From the NCBI GenBank assembly GCA_038049695.1, contig CP142460.1, forward strand, positions 41,710,501-41,774,500: DNA of 64,000 nt. The letters run 5' to 3'. Under the pieces are notes generated by a model that saw nothing but the letters and a program-made list of their open reading frames with translations, was not told the origin of the DNA and made no database searches. This DNA comes from Cinnamomum chago (lineage: Eukaryota; Streptophyta; Magnoliopsida; Laurales; Lauraceae). Within the stretch, counting starts at the first letter, position 1, and each line of letters opens with the position of its first letter. This document shows positions 58,056-64,000 of the stretch, in pieces. The position numbers and the translations under genes are program-made.

Positions 58056-58750
58056 GAAAGGAGAGAAAATAGGAAATTGTAGAGATTCCTTTCCAATTTT
58101 AATTCCTTGTTGCCCAGGTTCTTTCCTATCTTGACTCACCTTCCATCTTTGCAAAAATCTCTACGCGATCTCGACCATCGAATATCGATCTTCTCTTGAT
58201 CAACCCCTCCTTGATTAGAATCCTTTCAAATTTGGAAAGTATTCTTTGCTTTTGAAATTAAAAATTTGAATTTTTGTGACTTTTTGAATTTTTGAATTTC
58301 AAATTTTGAAGATTGAAATCTTTCCTTGTTCTCTAGTAAGTCTTCAAATCCTTCCAAACTTGAAACTCCTTTTGAATTTTGAAATTTCAAATCTCCTAAA
58401 AAGGAGAATCTCTTGCTTTGCAACAATGGTGGTGGCCCCCCTGGATGTCCTCCACCTTGGGAATCATGCCCAAGGTGGGTCCCACTTGGTGGTGAACTCT
58501 TCTTTGATCCTTCTTTCTTTATTTCTCTTCTCTATTTTTCTCCTCTTGAATTTCTTCATGTGCGGGTCCCCTTTAGTTAAATTTTCTACAAAATGAGAAC
58601 AAATAATTTCTACATAGAAAACTATCATGCCATGCATGGGTCCCATTTTGACACGTATGAATGCATGCAAATACACTCGTTTGCAACTCAATGGTGCAAA
58701 GAAATTATGTGAGTTTACGTGTAAAAATGAACTTATTCAAAAGGATTGTA
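58056..58750. other. Unassigned stretch
   Basis: It has no supported gene. The sequence just after the Athila element (GGTGGAAAGGAGAGAAAATAGG) resembles the sequence just before it (GGGAGAGAATAGGAAAATAGG), as expected for one locus split by the insertion. Confidence 0.4.
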
Positions 58751-58770
58751 GGATAATACAAAAATAATAA

Positions 58771-58883
58771 ACCAAACCAAACCAAGCCTTTTCCCACTAG
58801 GTGGGGTCGTCTATATGGATTTGACGACTCCAATCAAATCTGTTTAGGGCCATGTCCTCCGTTAGATCCATGTAGGCAAGGTG
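58771..58883 (-). mobile_element. 113-bp 3' end of an RTE-clade LINE with 20-bp target duplication
   Basis: The reverse complement reads the RTE pol tail found at 26639-26757 (CATGGATCTAACGGAGGAC, encoding MDLTEDMALNRFDW) and ends in TTGGTTTGGTTT. A perfect 20-bp duplication flanks it (58751-58770 and 58884-58903, starting GGATAATACAAAAATAAT). It is an extremely 5'-truncated but otherwise clean insertion. Confidence 0.93.
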
Positions 58884-59119
58884 GGATAATACAAAAATAA
58901 TAATTTCATAAAAACATGCAATTTCCATATTTAAACCAATTTTCAAATGAAATCCACTTTGAAAACCATGATGCATAATTTTAAGAAATTCAAATGATTG
59001 ACCCCTAAATAAGTCCAAAATCTACATGAAATGATGGCAATGATATGCTATTTTATGGACTTATCAATCATAACAAAGAAAACCCTTTTGATGAGCAGTG
59101 AAACCTAGGAAAGCACATT

Positions 59120-59690
59120 TCATATATTTAGAAGAAAATTTATTTTGCTCTTGTAATGGAAAAGATGGACAAAACACAAATAACAGGAAGTACGAACGGG
59201 TGTGCTATGAAAACGGGAATAAGGAGATTGATATTTTAGCTTAGGTGATGGGAGATGATTTATAAGATGAACAACTATAGAAAGAGCATCGACCCAGAAA
59301 GTGGACAGGACCACAGATTCAAGAAGTAAGGTTTGAACTGCAACAAGGAGATGTTGATTTTTCCATTCTTCCACCCTATTAATTGAGGTGTACAAGGACA
59401 TGTTTGTTGATAAATAATACCCCTGGATTGTAAAACAATCTTGAAATTGTTGTGAAAGATATTCATTCCCGAACCAGAAGGAATAATTTTGATTTTAGAA
59501 AATTGAATTTCAATTTAGGTAAGGAATTTTTTAAATGCATGAAAGACTTCTGATTTGGCATTCGGAAAATAAATTCAAGTAAATTGTCTATAATCATCGA
59601 TGAATATGACAAATATTTATGATGTGAATGAGAAATGGTGGGTGATACTCCAAACATCCATGTGGACTCAATAAAAATAATTTGTGTAGT
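59120..59690 (-). pseudogene. Old copia: integrase remnant (middle piece)
   Basis: On the minus strand: FGVSPTISHSHHKY near 59650, a stretch with CPCTPQLIGWKNGKI near 59400, then FWVDALSIVVHLINHLPSPK near 59290 and CFVHL near 59165, the copia integrase order. It is heavily decayed. It pairs in orientation and order with the pieces at 30.1-31.9 kb and 61.5-62.3 kb. Confidence 0.75.
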
Positions 59691-59695
59691 ATCAT

Positions 59696-61382
59696 TGATA
59701 AGTGCTTAATTGTTTACAATCTAAGCTCTAATATTTGATTTATCTTATGCTAGTCATAGTTATTTTATTTTATTTTACATATCCTTTATTGATTTTTATG
59801 CAAAGCTAAAAAGGAGCAAAAAGTGAAGAATTAAATCATTAATGAAGAAAAAGAAGACAACTCCAAAGTGTGTCACACACCCAAGGGGGGTCCACATCTA
59901 TTACAAATAGACGAATTTCAGAAATTGGAAGTCTTATTCAAGTTAAAAGAGAAGTTCAAGAATGGAGAAAAACAAGGAGAGAAAGAAGGAAAATTTGGAG
60001 CAAGAGTTCAAGTCAAGATAGAAGTCCTAAAAGAGGGGTCCCACACTCATGCACGCACCAAATAGGGCCCACTTTTATGTCAAAAGTTCATATTTAATTC
60101 CTTGCAATTAATCTCAGATTTGTGGGTCCATGTGAATAAGTTTCTAGAAGATACAAGTGGGACCAGATTTAGAAAGCTTGCTAATCAAGAAAAGAAGACT
60201 CTTCTTCTAATCTAATTAGGAAGCATACTTATAAAGAAAGATGGAGATCTAATCATACAAGGAGAGAAGCCTAAAAAGGAGGAGATTCCTCATTAAAGAG
60301 ATGCTTTTGCAAGTCCTATAAAATATATATGAACAGTGCACGTCCAGCACTCTGCCCAGCCATAAATAAGCCATTAACCAGCCATAAAATCAGCCACAAT
60401 CATTCCAAAAAGACAGCAGCCGTACAAGCCACCTTGGGAGCAATCTTTGGAGAGCTTTTGGAGGAGAAAAAGGGGAACAAGCTGCTGGCCATCCACTGCA
60501 TCTTCTCATAATCTTCTAGTTTTCTTCTTATGACTCTATTTTATATTTTATTTTCAATTCCAGACATGAGTAGCTAATTTTTTTAGGGCTAGGGTGTAAT
60601 TGAAACCCTAGCCTAGTTCTATATAGTCTCTTTTGGCGTCTTTTAATTCAGATTTCAGTTTTATTACTAGAGATTCTAAACCATGTTTTTAATTGATGAG
60701 TTGTGTATATGCCATGCCAACCATGTGGTGTTCAATTAATTTTAATAGTAGCTAACTTAATTTTGATTGATCTTGATGTTAAGCATCTAGGGTTTAGAAC
60801 CATGAATAATCTAAGTATATGCCATGCTTAGACTCATGCATTTATCTTTCCCATTGTTTTTATGCATTATGTGTGTTTTGACTAGTACATATGCCATGCT
60901 TAGTTTTTGCAGCATAATGAATAATTCATGTAGTATGCCACTCATGAATTGGGTTTAGGGGAATAGTAATCTAGACGCATATGCCATCGTCTAGGTTGAT
61001 AGATATCACTAATAAAATCTGATTTTTGATTAAAAGATAATAAGGGACATGCATAGGATTGGTTAGGGGAGTAGATGAAACCCTAGTTCATTCATTCTCA
61101 TTGTTTTCAATTCTAATATTAGTTGTGTGTTTTAGATTAATTTCCATTTATCTTTTGATACTTTAAATTACTGTTTTTAATAGTTTAATTCCACTTTTCA
61201 TCATTCAATTGTTTATTGTAATATTCTGATTTTTAGTTAATTTTGACATTGTTTTATCACAAGTCTTCGTGGGATCGACATCGTACTTACAATTCACTAC
61301 ACTACATAGTGATCTTGTGCGCTCGCGAGTTTTAATTGTGTGCATACTAGTAGCTTATTTCTAGGTTACTTGGCGCATATCA
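59696..61382 (+). repeat. Solo LTR of the Athila-type family
   Basis: This 1,687-bp unit starts TGATAAGTGCTTAATTG, ends TTGGCGCATATCA, and is flanked by ATCAT (59691-59695 and 61383-61387). It matches the reverse complement of the LTR at 42864 along its length, including four ATATGCCAT words (near 60708, 60815, 60890 and 60980). It has no internal domain and lies inside the old copia. Confidence 0.92.
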
Positions 61383-61479
61383 ATCATCTTGCGTGGGAAA
61401 AGGCTGTAACTTGATTTTCCCCATTTTGCATCTTGAACAATCTAACACAACATCTTGAATTGAAGATTCAGACGATTTA

Positions 61480-62340
61480 GACGCTTATGCCACGGTTGCA
61501 ATCATTATTGAAAGAAGATTTGCAAACTAATGAAATCAAAGATTTATTCCTAGGCGGTGTTGATATGTGCAGCAGAAAAAGTTGTCCGCTTTTACGTCCC
61601 TACCCGAGTCCTGATCTTGTACAAGACAACCAGAAGAAAAAAATGAGACTAGTTATTTTCAACAAGTCGATAGGTTGAAAGAAGATTAGTAGCTAATCTG
61701 GGAGGAAAAAAAATGCATGTAGAGGCAAACGATAAGGAATATCACCGATGATAACAATGGGAAGACTCTCACCATTGGCAGTATGAATTTGTAATGGTTG
61801 ATGTTTTTTAACATGAGATTTTCAGATGAAAAAGTCTAAGTGATTGGATGCTCCGGAATACCAAATGGGGAATCTGGATGATTCACCTGAAACACCACAT
61901 GCAAAGAAAGCAGAGTGAGTCATTTGTTAAACCATTTATGGAGTTGAAGCAGTGGAAGAAGAAGGCGGGACATGGATGACTGTTGTAGTGCTGGAGGAAG
62001 ATGAAGCATCTGTTGCTGCACAATAAGCAACACTACTCTTGTTCTATGGTCGCCTCTGACATTCTGAGATAACATGTGTTGGTTTCTTATACTAATTGCA
62101 AATTTTCATTTTACATTGAGTTGCCGTGTGTCCATACTCCTTGAAGCCATGACACTAGATTTTAATCATCTTGATCATGAGATTTCACCTGGGCCGCATA
62201 AGCAACATCAACAACAATGGAAGTGCACTTTTGTCGTTCCATGATGGTTTGAGCAAGGCATCGATGTTCTTCAAGCAATAGCTCATTGAGACGCGTCCAA
62301 GGATGGAGATGGATCACGGCTCATAAGGTTTGAGCTAATA
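61480..62340 (-). pseudogene. Old copia: protease and gag remnants (right piece)
   Basis: The minus strand parallels the gag-protease region of the copia at 11.5-12.3 kb. There is a protease-site trace near 61840 (SGASNHLDF-like), zinc-knuckle remnants near 62050-62150 (the ACATTGAGTTGC phrase matches ACATTGAGTAGC at 12111), and a gag C-terminal stretch near 62250. It is strongly decayed, with many breaks. Confidence 0.7.
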
Positions 62341-62354
62341 GACTCAAAATCACG

Positions 62355-63128
62355 AGGGGGAAAACTGGGGTTTGCGGGCATTGGTGGTGTATTAAGAATT
62401 CACAAGTGAGCAGCATTGCATGTGTCCTCAAAGCATGTTGGAATTAGAGATTCAAATAAAGCGGAAGCTGTGGCCATTTTGGAAGCTCTTTGCACCTTCA
62501 GGAGCTCGTATTAGTGTCATCTCATAGTGGAAAGCGATTCTTTTAATGCTTTACCTTGGGTCAATTCCTTTAGGGCCCGTTTGGAAATTTACTAGGTTAG
62601 TAAAAGTGATGTAAAGCCTTCATTCTTCAGCCAAGGGGTCACATCAAAAGTACACATTTTTCGAAATTCCCTCCTTTAAAAAAAAAAAAGCAACCTCCTT
62701 TCTCCACTAAATGACAAAAACACCCACTTTTTACACAAAAAGTCAAAAAATTCCCTACCGATCCACTAAAAACAAAATACCATTATAACCCTCTTATATT
62801 TTGTTCTCTCTTGATTTTATGCTTTTCATCACTTTTACTTTAATAGTAAATTGCCAAACTGGCCCTTAGGGGCATGTGGAAGATGCAATTCTATTTTAAT
62901 GACATTTGGCATGTAGCATCTTCTCGGTGTCTTTTTAGTATATTAGTAGGTTTGCGAACAGTATGGCAGATTCTCTAGCTGAGCAAGGAATTGATCGCTC
63001 ATGTAACTTAAGTGCTCCTATTATGTAGGCTTGGTCATTGTTTGGTATACTTCTTTTATACCAATAGACGATCTTGTAATTCCTACCTTTGATGCATTCA
63101 TCTTTTTAATAAAATTTACCGTTACTTC
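62355..63128 (+). mobile_element. L1-type LINE 3' end: RNase H-like domain, interrupted by a MITE
   Basis: The + strand reads GKLGFAGIGGVLRIH, later SNKAEAVAILEALCTF and HLIVESDSFNALPWV (62370-62570), then after the MITE SRFANSMADSLAEQGIDRSC (62945-63010). These are the conserved parts of the RNase H-like domain that ends many plant L1 pol ORFs. Stops near 62407, 62515 and 62918 show it is dead. A terminal AATAAAATTTACCG...CAAAA stretch marks the 3' end near 63128. Upstream domains are missing. Confidence 0.78.
62573..62865. mobile_element. Tourist-like MITE (PIF/Harbinger type)
   Basis: It is 293 bp with inverted ends: GGGCCCGTTTGGAAATTTAC on the left, and GGGCCAGTTTGGCAATTTAC as the reverse complement of the right end. 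TTA lies on both sides (62570-62572 and 62866-62868), the 3-bp TWA duplication of PIF/Harbinger elements. It has no coding capacity. It lies inside the RNase H remnant. Confidence 0.88.
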
Positions 63129-64000
63129 TCAAAACAGATAAAATCATGACAGAGTTTCATAAAAAAATGGTCTTGTATTTAAAAAAAATAAAAATGGTCT
63201 TGCATACGAACTTCATGAACTTGGAGTGTGGATATGGCATCATCAGGACATTAGAATACACTAGCTCTGTGAACGCCGTCCAGAGATTAATGAACCTGGA
63301 ATAATATTCTTAAATGGTCTTATCTTGAAAATATTTTGAAATCTCATACTCTAGTTGAAATCTTGTAGATGAGTTTTCTTGGTTATAAACTCGTTTTGGT
63401 ATTCCTACATGCCTTCGGTAGTCTTATAAGGTTGCAAGTTATAGGCTATCTGTGGATGTACTGAGCTTGAAATCCTGCTAATAATCCTAGCATCATGGGT
63501 CTCCCGTTAATCCACCTGAGTGCCCCACCACTTTGTGGTATCCGTGGGTTTCGCTGTCGATCTATCGAAATGACCCCAAAGTTCCTTTCCCTTTACAAAC
63601 ATGTGAAATTAAAATTCCCTGGAAATATTTTTTTTTCATTTAATTTAATGGGAGTATCTCAGATTTTTCAGCCATTTTCAACAATATGGTTTTTTTTTAT
63701 ATATATTTTCCAGAAAAAAATGCAGAATTTAAATATTCTTAAAAAAATCCAGGCTTTGGGTGACCCAAAAATTTGAAGCGGAACTGCTATAAGAACACCC
63801 AATTCCCTTGAAATCAGAAATCGGCTCCTAAAATCAGTTTCACAACACTTTTTTCTGTCTTCTGTAGTTAAAATTTCTTGAATTAGGAATATAGATGAAG
63901 AAATCAACAGCCAAGATGAAAAAATGCAGTCAGAACCATCGATACTGAAGAACGAGAACAAATCCTACCCATTGTTCCCCCAAAAGGCAAGTAATTTGCA
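63129..64000. other. Unassigned AT-rich stretch
   Basis: No supported gene. The short open frames here lack family signatures. No terminal repeats or exon-like pattern were recognised. Confidence 0.4.

Noticed and set aside
58226-58691. Open frames of 66-96 codons on both strands near 58.3-58.7 kb
   Set aside because: Phe/Leu/Lys-rich translations of TTTGAA-type low complexity with no conserved motif.
63495-63961. 93- and 97-codon frames near the right edge
   Set aside because: They overlap on opposite strands, are AT-rich, and carry no recognisable domain.

Overview
The window is plant nuclear DNA from a repeat-rich genome, probably a woody angiosperm. The evidence is the mix of Ty1/copia, chromovirus-type and Athila-type Ty3/gypsy elements, L1 and RTE LINEs, a BED-finger hAT transposon, a Tourist-like MITE, and one host gene with spliceosomal introns. 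The species cannot be named from the sequence.

The only host gene I can support is a TBC-domain Rab GTPase-activating protein on the + strand. Four exons are visible (18582-18685, 24589-24926, 25559-25681, 27915-28003). They join in phase and carry the arginine-finger and glutamine-finger motifs. Its first exon or exons and the second half of the TBC domain are not visible. Either the gene runs beyond the window through very large introns, or it has been cut. Its introns hold a Tekay/Del-like fragment, an RTE LINE inside a possible inverted-repeat element, and a solo copia LTR.

Left arm (1-18.5 kb): the end of a gypsy element and its LTR; a pair of inverted ~100-bp arms; then a three-level nest. 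A solo LTR (TSD CACGC) was hit by a minus-strand copia (2887-13774, TSD TTATT), which was hit in its integrase by a plus-strand copia (5451-11024, TSD ACATA). Downstream come a long-LTR-like remnant and a 5'-truncated L1.

Right arm (30-62.4 kb): an old, decayed minus-strand copia has been spread over about 32 kb. RNase H and reverse transcriptase remnants lie at 30.1-31.9 kb, integrase at 59.1-59.7 kb, and protease and gag at 61.5-62.3 kb. Between or within these pieces sit a chromovirus-like gypsy (32053-42680, TSD GAGGT) carrying a hAT transposon (36628-41662); an Athila-type element (42864-58050) whose 5' LTR contains a non-coding large retrotransposon derivative, LARD (50351-57311, TSD GCTCC); a 113-bp RTE LINE scrap with a 20-bp TSD; and a solo Athila-type LTR (59696-61382, TSD ATCAT). 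The window ends with an L1-type RNase H remnant carrying a MITE, then unassigned AT-rich sequence.

No operons, CRISPR arrays, tRNA genes or rRNA genes were seen. The most informative results are the insertion boundaries, read directly from matching target-site duplications, which give a relative order of insertion. Less usual signals are GGTCGACC clusters shared by different LTR families, poly-G runs in LARD LTRs, a repeated ATATAACT word in the LARD core, long subterminal tandem repeats in the hAT element, and a Tyr/Gly/Pro-rich tail encoded after the transposase stop codon.
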